64,000 nt of DNA from Phocoena phocoena (GCF_963924675.1 NC_089240.1:117185680-117249679), one strand, 5' to 3'; positions 20,251 through 31,985 are shown, counted from the first letter of the stretch. The notes: generated by a model not told the origin, from the sequence alone. Numbers and translations: made by a program.

Positions 20251-22165
20251 GAGTATATATTTGTATCATGTTTTTTTACTTGTGTAATCTTTGTCTTTTA
20301 ACTATTGTATTCACACCCTTTATATTTCATGTAATTACGGATATATTAGCACTTGAATTTGTTGTTTTATTATTTGTTTTCTTTTTTTAATCCTTTTGGT
20401 TCCCATTCCTCTGTCCCTCTTTCCTTGCCTTCCTGTGGGCCAGTTAGACATTTTTTAAATCTCATCTTGACTCATTAAGTGTTCTTGAGTCTCTCTTTGT
20501 GTAGTTTTCACTACACAAGTGTAGTAGTTGCTTGGTGTATTACATTATAAATATGTGCCTTACAAAAGTTTACTGGTATCAACTTTTTACCATTTCAAAT
20601 GTGGAAACCTCACTCTGGGTTAGGTCTCTCTACCCTCCCCACTTTTAAATATCATTATTTTGAGTATTAGATGGTGTTATTATATTGTATTTAATCACTA
20701 ATAATGCTTTAAAAAACTCGTGAGGAAAACAGTTTACTATATGTACCCATATTTCTGCTCTTTCCATTGTTAATCCTTCTTCCTTCCTGATGCTTCAAAT
20801 TTCATTCTTTTATCATTATCTTCCTGTTTGAAGAATTTCCTTTAGCCAATATTTAATGGCATGTCTGCTAGTGAAAAATTCTTTTAGTTTTCCCTTGCCT
20901 GAAAATGTTTTTGCTTTCTCTTCATTCCTGAATGATACCTGAAACAGAATTTGCGGTTGACAATTCTTTTCTCTCTGCATTTGAAAAATGTTGTGTCACT
21001 TCCGGCCTCTATGTTTTCAGATGAGAAATACATTTTTGAACTGGTGTGCCCGTCTAGGTAATATGTCGTTGCTCTCAGGCTGCTTTTGAGATTTTTTTCT
21101 TTGTCTTTATTTTTCAAAAGTTTAACTATGATGTGTCTTAGCATCTTTCTTTGATTTTCCTATTTACGGTTCACTCAGCTTCTTGGGCCTGTAGCCTTGT
21201 GTCTTTTGCCAAATTAGAACTTTGCAGCCATTGTTTCTTCAAATACTCTTTCAGCCTCCCTATCGCCTATCCTTTTGAGGCACCGATTATACAAACATTG
21301 GGATATTTTATTATCCCACAGGTCCCTCAGGCTCTGCTTCTTTTCAGTCTATTTTCTCTCTCTGTTGTTCGAAATGGGTGGCTGCTATGGTTCTGTCCTC
21401 AAGTTTATGTCCTCCGTCATTAAACCCATTCAGCAAGTTATTTATTTCAGTTATTGGAATTTTCAGTCCTATAATTTCCATTTGGTTCTTTTTTATGACT
21501 TCTACTTTTTGCTGAGATCTTCTATTTTTTCATTTGTTTCAAAAGAATGAGTAATTGATTGCAGAAGCATTTTTATGATAGCTGCTTTGAAATCCTCGTC
21601 AGATCATTCCAACATCTGATTCATCTCAGTGTTGGCATCAGTTGATCGCTTTTCCTCATTCACGTTGTGATTTTCTGGTTCTTGTTATGATGGGTGGTTT
21701 TCAAGTGTATCCTGGACATTTTGTTCATTAATTTAGGACTCTGAGAACTATATAATTCTTTTATTTCGGCAGGCATTCACCCTGTTTTAGTTTAGCGTAA
21801 GGTCTTGACCTAATTTTGTGGGCTGTGGTTCAAATGGCAGTTTGTTTTCAGAGACTCTGGTATTACGTTGGTCAGCTTCATTTATCTGGTGCCCCCGGGG
21901 GCTTCCTGTGTTTCCTGCTGCTGATAACTGAGGGTTTCATAAGGTCAGGCTACAAGGTGTTCCCAGTGGGGGAAGGGAAGGGTATGTTGAGATTACCTTG
22001 CTGACGCCCTAAACTGCTCTGGTGTCTCTGGGTAGGGGGTAAAGACATTTTTAACTATGATGATAAAGAGGTTTCCAAGATCTGGCCGTTTGCCGTTGAC
22101 TGGGTGCCTCTCGCCTGCCCTGGTGTCTCCGGTGCATTAGGACAAACGTGCTCCCCAGACTGGGC
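20251..22165 (-). mobile_element. Old L1/HAL1-like, endonuclease start to ORF1 and 5' side
   Basis: Reverse orientation. The order of blocks (AACTATTGTATTCACACCCT, TTGTTGTTTTATTATTTGTT, then GCATGTCTGCTAGTGAAAAA TTCTTTTAGTTTTCCC, then TATGATGTGTCTTAGCATC, CCCACAGGTCCCTCAGGCTC TGC) matches the endonuclease start and the ORF1 region of old L1/HAL1 elements. The 5' side runs to about 22160. No ORF1 frame is preserved. HAL1 and old L1 are not distinguishable by eye. Confidence 0.65.
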
Positions 22166-22189
22166 CTCGGTCAGCCTTTATAAAAATGT

Positions 22190-22289
22190 TTATTTAAGTT
22201 TTAACACTTCTATGGCAGGATAATTTACATAATACAAAATTCATCTATTGTAAGCATTAAAAATGACTTTTTTGTAAAGTTATAGACTT
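22190..22289 (-). mobile_element. Old L1M 3'-end scrap
   Basis: GGCAGGATAATTTACATAAT ACAAAATTC..AAGCATTAAAAATGACTT resembles the complement of an L1MC/L1ME terminus (ATATAATTTACATACCATAAAATTCACCC-type). It forms the left flank of the large L1. Confidence 0.5.
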
Positions 22290-22660
22290 CTTTTTTTTAC
22301 ATCTTTATTGGAGTACAGTTGCTTTACAATAGTGTGTTACTTTCTGCTTTATAACAAAGTGAATCAGTTATACATATACATATGTTCCCATATCTCTTCC
22401 CTCTTGTGTCTCCCTCCCTCCTACCCTCCCTATCCCACCCGTCTAGGTGGTCACAAAGCACCGAGCTGATCTCCCTGTGCTATGCGGCTGCTTCCCACTA
22501 GCTATCTATTTTACGTTTGGTAGTGTATATATGTCCATGCCACTCTCTCACTTTGTCACAGCTTACCCTTCACCCTCCCCATATCCTCAAGCCCATTCTC
22601 TAGTAGGTCTGTGTCTTTATTCCTGTCTTACCCCTAGGTTCTTCATGACATTTTTTTCCC

Positions 22661-25600
22661 TTAAATTCCATATATATGTGTTAGCATACGGTATTTGTCT
22701 TTCTCTTTCTGACATACTTCACTACATATGACAGAATCTATGTCCATCCACCTCATCACAAATAGCTCAATTTCGTTTCATTTTATGGCTGAGTAATATT
22801 CCATTGTATATATGTGCCACATCTTCTTTATCCATTCATCCAATGATGGGCACTTAGGTTGTTTCTGTCTCCTGGCTATTGTAAATAGAGCTGCAATGAA
22901 CATTTTGGTACATGACACTTTTTGAATTATGGTTTTCTCAGGGTATATGCCCAGTAGTGGGATTGCTGGGTTATGACAGCAATGGTAGTTCTATTTGTAG
23001 TTTCTTAAGGAAGCTCCATACTGTTCTCCATAGTGGCTGTATCAATTCACATTCCCACCAGCAGTGCAAGAGTGTTCCCTTTTCTCCACACCCTCTCCAG
23101 CATTTATTGTTTCTAGATTTTTTGATAATGGCCATTCTGATTGGTGTGAGATGATATCTCATTGTAGTTTTGATTTGCATTTCTCTAATGATTAATAATG
23201 TTGAGCATTCTTTCATGTGTTTGTTGGCAATCTGTATATCTTCTTTGGAGAAATGTCTATTTAGGTCTTCTGCCCATTTTTGGAATGGGTTGCTTGGTTT
23301 TTTGTTATTGAGCTGCATGAGCTGCTTATAAATTTTGGAGATTAATCCTTTGTCAGTTGCTTCATTTGCAAATATTTTCTCCCATTCTGAGGGTTGTCTT
23401 TTGGTCTTGTTTGTGATTTCCTTTGCTGTGTAAAAGCTTTGCAGTTTCGTTACGTCCCATCTGTTTATTTTTCTTTTTACTTCCATTTCTCTAGGAGGTG
23501 GGTCAAAAAGGATCTTGCTGTGATTTATGTCATAGAGTGTTCTGCCTATGTTTTCCTCTAAGAGTTTGATAGTGTCTGGCCTTACATTTAGGTCTTTAAT
23601 CCATTTTGAGCTTATTTTTGTGTATGGTGTTAGGGAGTGATCTAATCTCATACTTTTACATGTACCTGTCCAGTTTTCCCAGCACCATTTATTGAAGAGG
23701 CTGTCCTTTCCCCACTGTACATTCCTGCCTCCTTTATCAAAGATAAGGTGACTACATGCGCGTGGGTTTATCTCTGGGCTTTCTAACCTGTTCCATTGAT
23801 CTATATTTCTGTTTTTGTGCCAGTACCATACTGTCTTGATTACTGTAGCTTTGTAGTATAGTCTGAAGTCAGGGAGCCTGATTCCTCCAGCTCTGCTTTT
23901 CATTCTCAAGATTGCTTTGGCTATTCGGGACCTTTTGTGTTTCCATAAAAATTGTGAAATTTTTTTGTTCTAGTTCTGTGAAAAATGCCAGTGGTAGTTT
24001 GATAGGGATTGCATTGAATCTGTAGATTGCTTTGGGTAGTAGAGTCATTTTCACAATGTTGATTCTTCCAATCCAAGAACATGGTATATCTCTCCATCTA
24101 TTTGTATCATCTTTAATTTCTTTCATCAGTGTCTTATAATTTTCTGCATACAGGCCTTTTGTCTCCTTAGGTAGGTTTATTCCTAGATATTTTATTCTTT
24201 TTGTTGCAATGGTAAATGGGAGTGTTTTCTTGATTTCACTTTCAGATTTTTCATCATTAGTGTATAGAAATGCCAGAGATTTCTGTGCATTAATTTTGTG
24301 TCCTGCTACTTTACCAAATTCATTGATTAGCTCTAGTAGTTTTCTGGTAGCATCTTTAGGATTCTCTATGTATAGTACCATGTCATCTGCAAACAGTGAC
24401 AGCTTTACTTCTTCTTTTCTGATTTGGATTCCTTTTATTTCCTTTTCTTCTCTGATTGCTGTGGCTAAAACTTCCAAAACTATGTTGAATAAGAGCGATG
24501 ACAGTGGGCAACCTTACCTTGTTCCTGATCTTAGTGGAAATGCTTTCAGTTTTTCACCATTGAGGACGATGTTGGCTGTGGGTTTGTCATATATGGCCTT
24601 AAGTATGTTGAGGAAAGTTCCCTCTATGCCTACTTTCTGCAGGGTTTTTATCATAAATGGGTGTTGAATTTCATCGAAAGCTTTCCCTGCATCTATTGAG
24701 ATGACCATATGGTTTTTCTCCTTCAAATTGTTAATATGGTGTATCACACTGATTGATTTGCGTATATTGAAGAATCCTTGCATTCCTGGAATAAACCCCA
24801 CTTGATCATGGTGTATGATCCTTTTAATGTGTTGTTGGATTCTGTTTGCTAGTATTTTGTTGAGGATTTTTGCATCTATGTTCATCAGTGATATTGGCCT
24901 GTAGCTTTCTTACTTTGTGACATCCTTGTCTGGTTTTGGTATTAGGGTGATGGTGGCCTCATAGAATGGGTTTGGGAGTGTTCCTCCCTCTGCTAAATTT
25001 TGGAAGAGTTTGAGAAGGATAGGTGTTAACTCTTCTCTAAATGTTTGATAGAATTTGCCTGTGAAGCCATCTGGTCCTGGGCTTTTGTTTGTTGGAAGAA
25101 TTTTAATCACAATTTCAATTTCAGTGCTTGTGATTGGTCTGTTCATATTTTCTATTTCTTCCTGATTCAGTCTTGGCAGGTTGTGCATTTCTAAGAATTT
25201 GTCCATTTCTTCCAGGATGTCCATTCTATTGGCATCGAGTTGCTTGTAGTAATCTCTCATGATCTTTTGTATTTCTGCAGTGTCAGTTCTTACCTCTCCT
25301 TTTTCATTTCTAATTCTATTGATTTGAGTCTTCTCCCTTTTTTTCTTGATGAGTCTGGCTAATGGTTTATCAATTTTGTTTATCTTTTCAAAGATCAGCT
25401 TTATTGATCTTTGCTATTGTTTCCTTCTTTTCTTTTTCATTTATTTCTGATCTGATCCTTACGATTTCTTTCCTTCTGCTAACTGTGGGGTTTTTTGTTC
25501 TTCTTTCTCTAATTGCTTTAGGTGCAAGTTTAGCTTGTTTATTCGAGATGTTTCCTGTTTCTTAAGGTAAGATTGTATTGCTATAAACGTCCCTCTTAGA

Positions 25601-26478
25601 ACTGTTTTTGCTGCATCCTATAGGTTTTGAGTTGTCGTGTCGCCATTGTCATTTGTTTCTAGGTATTTTTTGATTTCCTCTTTGATTTCTCCAGTGATCA
25701 CTTCGTTATTAAGTAGTGTATTGTTTAGCCTCCATGTGTTTGTATTTTTTACAGATCTTTTCCTGTAATTGATATGTAGTCTCATAGCGTTGCGGCTGGA
25801 AAAGATACTTGATATAATTTCAATTTTCTTAAATTTACCAAGGCTTGATTTGTGACCCAAGATATGGTCTATCCTGGAGAATATTCCTTGAGCACTTGAG
25901 AAAAATGTGTATTCTGCTGTTTTTGGGTGGAATTTCCTATAAATATCAATTAAGTCCATCTTGTTTAATGTATCATTTAAAGCTTGTGTTTCCTTATTTA
26001 TTTTCATTTTGGATGATCTGTCCATTGGTGAAAGCGGGGTGTTAAAGTCCCCTACTATGAATGTGTTACTGTCAATTTCCCCTTTTATGGCTGTTAGTAT
26101 TTGCCTTATGTATTGAGGTGCTCCTATGTTGGGTCTGTAAATATTTACAATTGTTATATCTTCTTCTTGGATCGATCCCTTGATCATTATGTAGTGTGCT
26201 TCTTTGTCTCTTCTAATACTCTTTATTTTAAAGTCTATTTTGTCTGATATGAGAATTGCTACTCCAGCTTTCTTTTGGTTTCCATTTGCATGGAGTATCT
26301 TTTTCCATCCCCTTAATTTCAGTCTGTATGTGTCTCTAGGTCTGAAGTGGGTCTCTTGTAGACAGCATATACATGGGTCTTGTTTTTGTATCCATTCAGC
26401 CAGTCTGTGTCTTTTGGTGGGAGCATTTAATCCATTTACATTTAAGGTAATTATCGATATGTATGTTCCTACTCCCAT
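22661..26478 (-). pseudogene. L1 ORF2 (endonuclease-reverse transcriptase), disabled
   Basis: ORF2p would nick target DNA and prime reverse transcription of L1 RNA. The start ATG at 26478 opens MGVGTYISIITLNVNGLN, the usual N-terminus; the expected stop is at 22661. The span of 3818 nt is close to the normal ~1275 codons but is not a multiple of three. The endonuclease keeps N13, E42 and the GDFN and RIDH motifs. In the late active-site motif, where SDHN is usual, it reads SSRN, so the Asp and His are lost. A TAG replaces a conserved Trp at 25618-25620. Further frame breaks lie near 25260, 24900, 24500 and 22975. The reverse transcriptase FADD motif survives ([15 protein letters not shown]), as does the C-terminal cysteine cluster ([15 protein letters not shown]). 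Confidence 0.93.
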
Positions 26479-26536
26479 TTTCTTAATTGGTTTGGGTTCA
26501 TTATTGTAGGTCTTTTCCTTCTCTTGTGTTTCTTGC

Positions 26537-27376
26537 CTAGAGAAGATCCTTTAGCATTTGTTGTAAAGCTGGTTTGGTGGTGCTGAACTCTCTCAGCTTT
26601 TGCTTGTCTGTAAAGGTTTTAATTTTTCCATCAAATTTGAATGAGATCCTTGCTGGGTAGAGTAATCTTGGTTGTAGGTTTCTCTCCTTCATCACTTTAA
26701 ATATGTCCTGCCAGTCCCTTCTGGCTTGCAGAGTTTCTGCTGAAAGATCAGCTGTTAACCTTATGGGGATTCCCTTGTGTGTTATTTGTTGTTTTTCCCT
26801 TGCTGCTTTTAATATGTTTTCTTTGTATTTAATTTTGACAGTTTGATTAATATGTGTCTTGGCATGTTTCTCCTTGGATTTACCCTTTATGGGACTCTCT
26901 GTGCTTCCTGAACTTGGTTAACTATTTCCTTTCCCATATTAGGGAAGTTTTCAACTATACTCGCTTCAAATATTTTCTCAGTCCCTTTCTTTTTCTCTTC
27001 TTCTTCTGGAACCCCTATATTTTGAATGTTGGTGTGTTTAGTGTTGTCCCAGAGGTCTCTGAGACTGTCCTCAGTTCTTTTCATTCATTTTTCTTTATTC
27101 TGCTCTGCATTAGTTATTTCCACTATTTTATCTTCCAGGTCACTTATCCGTTCTTCTGCCTCAGTTATTCTGCTATTGATCCCATCTAGAATATTTTCAA
27201 TTTCATTTATTGTGTTGTTCATTGTTGCTTGTTTCATCTTTAGTTCTTCTAGGTCCTTGTTAAATGTTTCTTGCATTTTCTCTATTCTATTTCCAAGATT
27301 TTGGATCATCTTTACTATCATTATTCTGAATTCTTTTTCAGGTAGACTGCTTATTTCCTCTTCATTTGTTGCCCTT
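26537..27376 (-). pseudogene. L1 ORF1 (RNA-binding chaperone), truncated and broken
   Basis: ORF1p normally forms a trimer through a coiled coil and coats L1 RNA. The segment encodes a heptad-rich stretch (NEIENILDGINSRITEAEER, SDLEDKIVEI) at 27085-27376, followed by the RRM-region motif IGVPEEEEKKKGTEKIFE. The stop falls at 26537-26539. The N-terminus is missing because the element is 5' truncated, and a stop after QNKEK near 27085 splits the remaining frame. It cannot make a full protein. Confidence 0.9.
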
Positions 27377-27399
27377 CTTGCGCTGTCACGTTTCAATCC

Positions 27400-27945
27400 T
27401 TACGAAGCAGCCAGATCATATTCCTTCCCTACTTACAACACAGAACTGGTTTTCCACAGCGCTAAAAATAAAATCCAAACTCCTTAATGTGGCCTGCCGG
27501 GTCCTGTATGATCTGGCCTCTGCTAGCCCCTAAAATCTCCTACCACTCCCCCACTGCTGTCCCCAGTCTGCCCACAACGCCTGAGCCCCAGTTCCCTTCT
27601 TTCTGTCCCAGCAATATATGTGCTCTCCCCTTCTCGGTGCGCTTGTACTTGCCGTCCCCCACCCCCTGAAATACACAATGCCTGCCTTCTTCTCGTCACT
27701 TAGATCTCACCTCCTTGTAGAGGCCTTCCCACTCTACCCAAGCTGAAACACCCCCTCCAATCCCAGAGCTCCATTTCATTTTGTTCACTGCAGTTACTGC
27801 AAGCAGTAATGACAGCGTTGGTGCTAGTTTATTGCCCGAGCCGAACCTTCCGGTGACAAGCTCCGTGAGGGTAGGGTATTTGTATTCCCTGGCACTTAGA
27901 ACTGTGGCTGACATGTAGTAGGTGATTGTTGGGCATTTTTAATAT
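27400..27945 (+). mobile_element. L2 LINE 3' end, long copy
   Basis: Forward L2 with AAAATCCAAACTCCTTAATG, CCTGTATGATCTGGCCTCTG, CTCCTACCACTCCCCC, GATCTCACCTCCTTGTAGAG GCCTTCCC, GACAAGCTCCGTGAGGG and the terminal CTGGCACTTAGAACTGTGGC. It covers about 540 bp of the 3' part of L2. It is one of the two best L2 copies in the window. Confidence 0.88.
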
Positions 27946-28084
27946 AAAAAATTTTTTAATATATATTGGATACCTTTCCATATTTTTATCATTTTTGTAA
28001 CGGCTGCATATTTTCCCACTGTGAAATGTACTACCGTTTGCTCCCTTGAACATCGAATTACTGTAACAACTCAGCATCACATGA
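27946..28084. mobile_element. Old repeat scrap, family unassigned
   Basis: ATTGGATACCTTTCCATATT and TAACGGCTGCATATTTTCCC ACTGTG resemble a common old mammalian LINE/DNA-element motif (TGGCTGCATAATATTCC type). It is AT-rich and short. Confidence 0.4.
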
Positions 28085-28285
28085 GTTATGCGAATGGACC
28101 TTGGAATCAGACAGACTTGGGTTCAAACCCTGGATTTACTACTTACTAACTATGCAATTTCATACCAGTTCTTAATTTTTCTGTGTGTAATCCAGTTTCT
28201 TATCTGAAATAATACTATCTGCCTCACAGAGTTGTAGTGAGGATTAAATGACAGGATGTAAGGGGCTCGGGATCGTGCCATGCTC
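28085..28285 (+). mobile_element. MIR SINE
   Basis: Core and 3' part in order: GACCTTGGAATCAGACAGAC TTGGGTTCAAACCCTGG, TACTTACTAACTATGCAATT, GTTTCTTATCTGAAATAATA and TGCCTCACAGAGTTGTAGTG AGGATTAAATGA. Confidence 0.88.
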
Positions 28286-29979
28286 CCAGGAAATGGAAGT
28301 GAAATTGCTCTATTTCGCTTTCGCCTGAAGTGGCAAAGGCCCTCCCTAGTGCTTTCCCCTCCCTGGCAATCCTTCGCAAGAAAGACATAACCCAGCCCAA
28401 AGAGACTAACTGAAGCTCTCCCTTCTTTTTCATGTGACCCTCCCTTTGTACAGACTCTGATGGAATCTGGAGCCCTGCACTCTGTCTGTGAGCAGCAGCA
28501 CATGCCCAGTGAAGAGGATGGGGCTAAGGATGCACCCAAGCGCATTAGGTGAATAAACGGCAAAACGGAGACTGAAAAATACCTTCTGCTCCTCCTGCCA
28601 GAATTAGAGGACTGGGGAATTCCTGGGACCCCGGGAAATTGTGAAATAAAATGAGAGGAACTGGTTTGATTGAAATTTTCCTATGATAAAGTCAGCCACA
28701 CTCCAGCCACCACTGTGACTTGTGCCCCTGGTGTTTGGAACCTTGTTCTTAAATCAGGAGAAAGGTGACGCAGCAGCGGACTAGCTTACTTATCAGGAAG
28801 AAAAGCGGCATGTTCTCTGGACTCTGAAAATTTATGTTCTTGCCTTTTGCCCATAATCAAAAAGTACTGACAAGCTGACACCAAAATAGGAGATCACTGT
28901 TGTAGACCTTACAGAATTAAACATCATTACCTTATCTTGACAGATTAACTAGAATTACACAACCAATAAGGCTTTCTGTGATACCACCCAAATTCAGGAA
29001 GTTGTGGGGATCATTAGTGTTGCTTTCTTCTACATGAACACCCTTCTGTGAGCCTGGCCTTTCCTCCCATCAGCTGGCACAACTCTGTTGAACAACCTAC
29101 ACAAAGCACCACCATGTGGGAATGGCTACAAACCCTGGCAATCCTGCAGCAACCTGGACATTTTCCATCCATAAAATAAGAATTTGGACTTTGAACGAGC
29201 CATTTCTTTTTATGTTTTTTCTCTTCCTCTTCCAATGATGAATGTAGTAAGTCTCTAGCTAAAGGCATGTTGAATCTTTTGCAAGCCCCGCCCACCCATC
29301 TCTCTCGCTGATATTCTAAATATATGTCTTGTGTCCAGATGGGAGGAGGGATGAGAGGGATAGGGACAAAGAAATATTTATTTGATTTACATCTTATCTT
29401 GCAGTAAACTGACGCTGCTGGAAAATGAAATTTGACACCTTAGATTTTTCTTAAGCAGAATCTTATAAAAACAGAAAAAATAAGTCTATTTTATATGTGG
29501 TAATACTTTTGACAGAAGGTTAACTCCAGATAACAAAAGCTGAATAAATTAGGCTTCCTGTCATGTAACCCAGATGTGGTAGGCTCTCCCCTTTTTGACA
29601 TGAAAGGCATCCTTGCCAACCTAGCGCAGCACCAGGGGATTCGGTTTGATTGTCTCTTGCACCTGAGCGCTTGTTTGTGGTGTCTTCTCCTGCAGGTAAC
29701 CAGTAGAGGCACCCCCTAATAATCCAACTGTCAGGGGGATACCTTTCCAGCACCATCTTCTTCTGAGCAATATCAACCAAACTATACCATTTGCAGACCC
29801 ATGACATCCCTTCCCTCCAACCTCAGCACAGCGCACACCAGATTACAAGGCGAGAATACAAAATTCTTTACTGAAGAGGGAGAGAAAGAGAGAGTAAATG
29901 GAAGTCGTGGTCTTTTGTAACCTAATCACAGAGACTCCAGTCACTTTTGCCATATACTGTTCATGAGAAGTGAGTCACT
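28286..29979. other. No recognised gene or repeat (1.7 kb)
   Basis: Apparently unique. From 28690 to 29500 it has mixed AT-rich blocks with short motif runs (ACCTTATCTTGACAGATTAA, AATAAGGCTTTCTGTGATAC) that would suit regulatory DNA. Bases 29560-29860, read on the minus strand, have two overlapping open frames of 72 and 96 codons. They look like a decayed repeat or provirus piece rather than a gene, since both frames are open at once and neither is recognisable. Confidence 0.4.
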
Positions 29980-30110
29980 GGGAATTCCCTGGCAGTCCAG
30001 TAGGATGCCGGGCTTTCACTGCTGAGGACACGGGTTCGATCCTTAGTCAGGGAACTAAGATCCTGCATGCCACGTGGTGCAGCCAAAAAAAGAAAAAAAA
30101 GAAAAAAAAT
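29980..30110 (+). mobile_element. tRNA SINE (short Bov-tA-like)
   Basis: Begins GGGAATTCCCTGGCAGTCCA GTAGGATGCC, with ACACGGGTTCGATCCTTAGT in the B-box region and CAGCCAAAAAAAG at the end plus an impure A tail. I cannot define a duplication. It is of the same older subfamily as the 19841 copy. Confidence 0.9.
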
Positions 30111-30189
30111 AATGTGGGGATCCATGGAGCCATTTTAGAGACTGTCTGCTACATGTGATACTCAGTGAAGGCGCTACTGAAACCCAGGG

Positions 30190-30465
30190 AGAGAGGGATG
30201 ATCTCTTCAATATATGGTGCTGGGTTAATTGCATATCCATATGGAAAATTAACCATGACCCTCGAATTGTATACAAAAATTAACTTGAGATAGGTGGTAG
30301 ACCTAAATGTAAGAGGCGAAACAATAAAACTTCTAAAATAAAGTATCAGAAAATGCCTCCATGACCTTGGAGTAGGCAAAAATTTCTTAGAGCATAAAGA
30401 GTACTAACTACAGATGAAAAGATTGATAAAGTGGACTTCATTACAATTACGAACTTATTAATGAG
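30190..30465 (+). mobile_element. Old L1 ORF2 fragment
   Basis: GGGATGATCTCTTCAATATA TGGTGCTGGGTTAATTGCAT, then GACCTAAATGTAAGAGGCG, CATGACCTTGGAGTAGGCAA and GATTGATAAAGTGGACTTCA match the forward C-terminal third of ORF2. Both ends are missing. Confidence 0.8.
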
Positions 30466-30519
30466 TTTAATTAAAATATAAAAAAATAATATATTAGCTT
30501 AATTAGCACTAGCTACTAA

Positions 30520-30840
30520 AACAAACAATGCAACAACGGTTTATTTCTCACTCACATTACAGTCGGATGTGGATTAATTCTCTTCCAGGCAGTGACTCAA
30601 GGACTCAGAGTGCTTCCATCTGGTGGCTTCAAGGTCACACCAGTGTTATCCAGACAGCAAACAGGGGCAAGAGTTTGGAAAAGGCAAACTGGATACTCAC
30701 CCATCTAGGTGCACAGGTGACACATGTCATTTCCACTCAAACTCCATAGACTAGAACTAGTCCATGGCCAATCCAGCTGCAAAGGGATGCTGAGAAGTGT
30801 AGGGTAGCTCGGGGCTGTCCATGAGTACTGACAGGCTCTG
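30520..30840 (+). mobile_element. Old repeat, same family as 39330-39770
   Basis: GGTTTATTTCTCACTCACAT TACAG, AGGCAGTGACTCAAGGACTC, GTCATTTCCACTCAAACTCC AT and CTAGTCCATGGCCAATCCAG CTGCAAAGGGATGCTGAGAA match the order of an old dispersed repeat in which most phrases recur at 39330-39770. I cannot name it. Confidence 0.55.
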
Positions 30841-31764
30841 CCAAGAAGATGAAACGGAAAACAAACTACTGATCACTTTGGATACTGTTACTACTTTAAG
30901 TTGAAAGAATTTTGAAACGGACACAGAAAAATAAATGTGAAGGAAAAAAATGAACTACTACCTAAATGAAAACATTTAGACATTCAGGTCATCTCCTGCT
31001 CATCCGGATTTGTAAAGATCCTTTTTCTGCCATCCTGACCACTGAGACCACTCGAAGAATTTACATTGGACAGAGCAGAAAGGTACTGGCAAGAAAGAGA
31101 TGAATAAATCTTGAAGATGAGAGGAAAGAACAAGACCAGAGTAGGCAGCACAGGCTAGGTTTGGGGAAGGTTTTGGAGAGGTTGAGAAAGAAAAATGAGA
31201 GAGTTTGGGGCACCTGTACTGGGGGTAAGCAGTTGAGAGAGAAAGACAGGGAGGAAGAAGTTTTAGAAAGAACTTCATGAAGGTGTGGCGTACACTGAGA
31301 TTGGAATGGGGACCTTTGGATCCTTCTGAGACAACATCTATAATGCTAATTACATTGGTTTTTACATCTTTTTCTTGATGTTCAGAATCTTCTTTCTTTG
31401 ACTGTGACTTTGTGCCCAGACTGGTCAATAGGTAGATGAACTTCATAAAGGTTATGTAAATTTCTTTAGAAAATTCTGACAAACACTTGCATGAAGTGCC
31501 TACTTTCAAGAGGTGATAGCAAAGTAGATGTTGTGTGGAATGACGGCATCTGCTTCCTTGTGGCTATAAGAGCATTACGAACCACGAACGGGGCTCTTAC
31601 GCCCAGGAACTTAGACCCCCACTGGATGTCCTCCCACTGATACCAGCAACTGATGTTTCAAATGGTAATTTTAACGTCAAAATGAGAACAGCCAGGGCAC
31701 TTCTACTGGGAGGTTAATGAACAATGAGAAAGGCGATAGAAGCAACTTGATGTGTAAGAAAGAG
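30841..31764. other. No recognised feature (920 bp); one long chance frame
   Basis: I see no repeat. The minus strand at 31000-31509 holds an open frame of 169 codons, long for noncoding DNA. The predicted peptide is low in recognisable motifs and rich in Ser, Lys and Leu, and no promoter or splice context is evident, so I treat it as unproven. Confidence 0.35.
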
Positions 31765-31985
31765 CAGTATCTTTGGAGTCAGGCAAGCCTGAATTTTCAT
31801 CTGGGTTTATTAGTTCAGCTATATGACATTGGACCAAGTATTCAAGATTTCTGAGTGCCAATTTCCTCCTCGGTAAGATGGTAGGAAGGGCATTACCTCA
31901 CAGTGTTAGGGCAGGGGTGTTAAAGATCATACGTATGAAGGACTCAGCACGAGGCTTGGTGAAGAGCAAGTGTTTAATATACATG
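31765..31985 (+). mobile_element. MIR SINE
   Basis: Phrases in order: TCTTTGGAGTCAGGCAAGCC, CAGCTATATGACATTGGACC, GTGCCAATTTCCTCCTCGGT AAGATGG and CTCAGCACGAGGCTTGGTGA AGAGCAAGTG. Confidence 0.8.

Larger units (their letters stand above)
22290..27376 (-). mobile_element. Nearly full-length cetacean L1 (5'-truncated in ORF1)
   Basis: A continuous 5.1-kb L1 in reverse orientation: 3' UTR 22290-22660 (complement of ACACCATTGTAAAGCAAAGTG-type terminus with CAATAAAGATGT), ORF2 22661-26478, spacer, ORF1 26537 to about 27376. The body aligns by eye with the L1 common in whale genomes, with few indels, so it is much younger than the neighbouring L1M elements. It breaks off within ORF1 and joins L2 sequence. 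I found no target-site duplication. ORF1 and ORF2 are both disabled (see entries). Confidence 0.93.

Noticed and set aside
29520..29836. A decayed protein-coding retrocopy
   Set aside because: Two minus-strand frames are open at once and neither peptide is recognisable. There is no A tail or duplication, so the evidence does not support a processed pseudogene.
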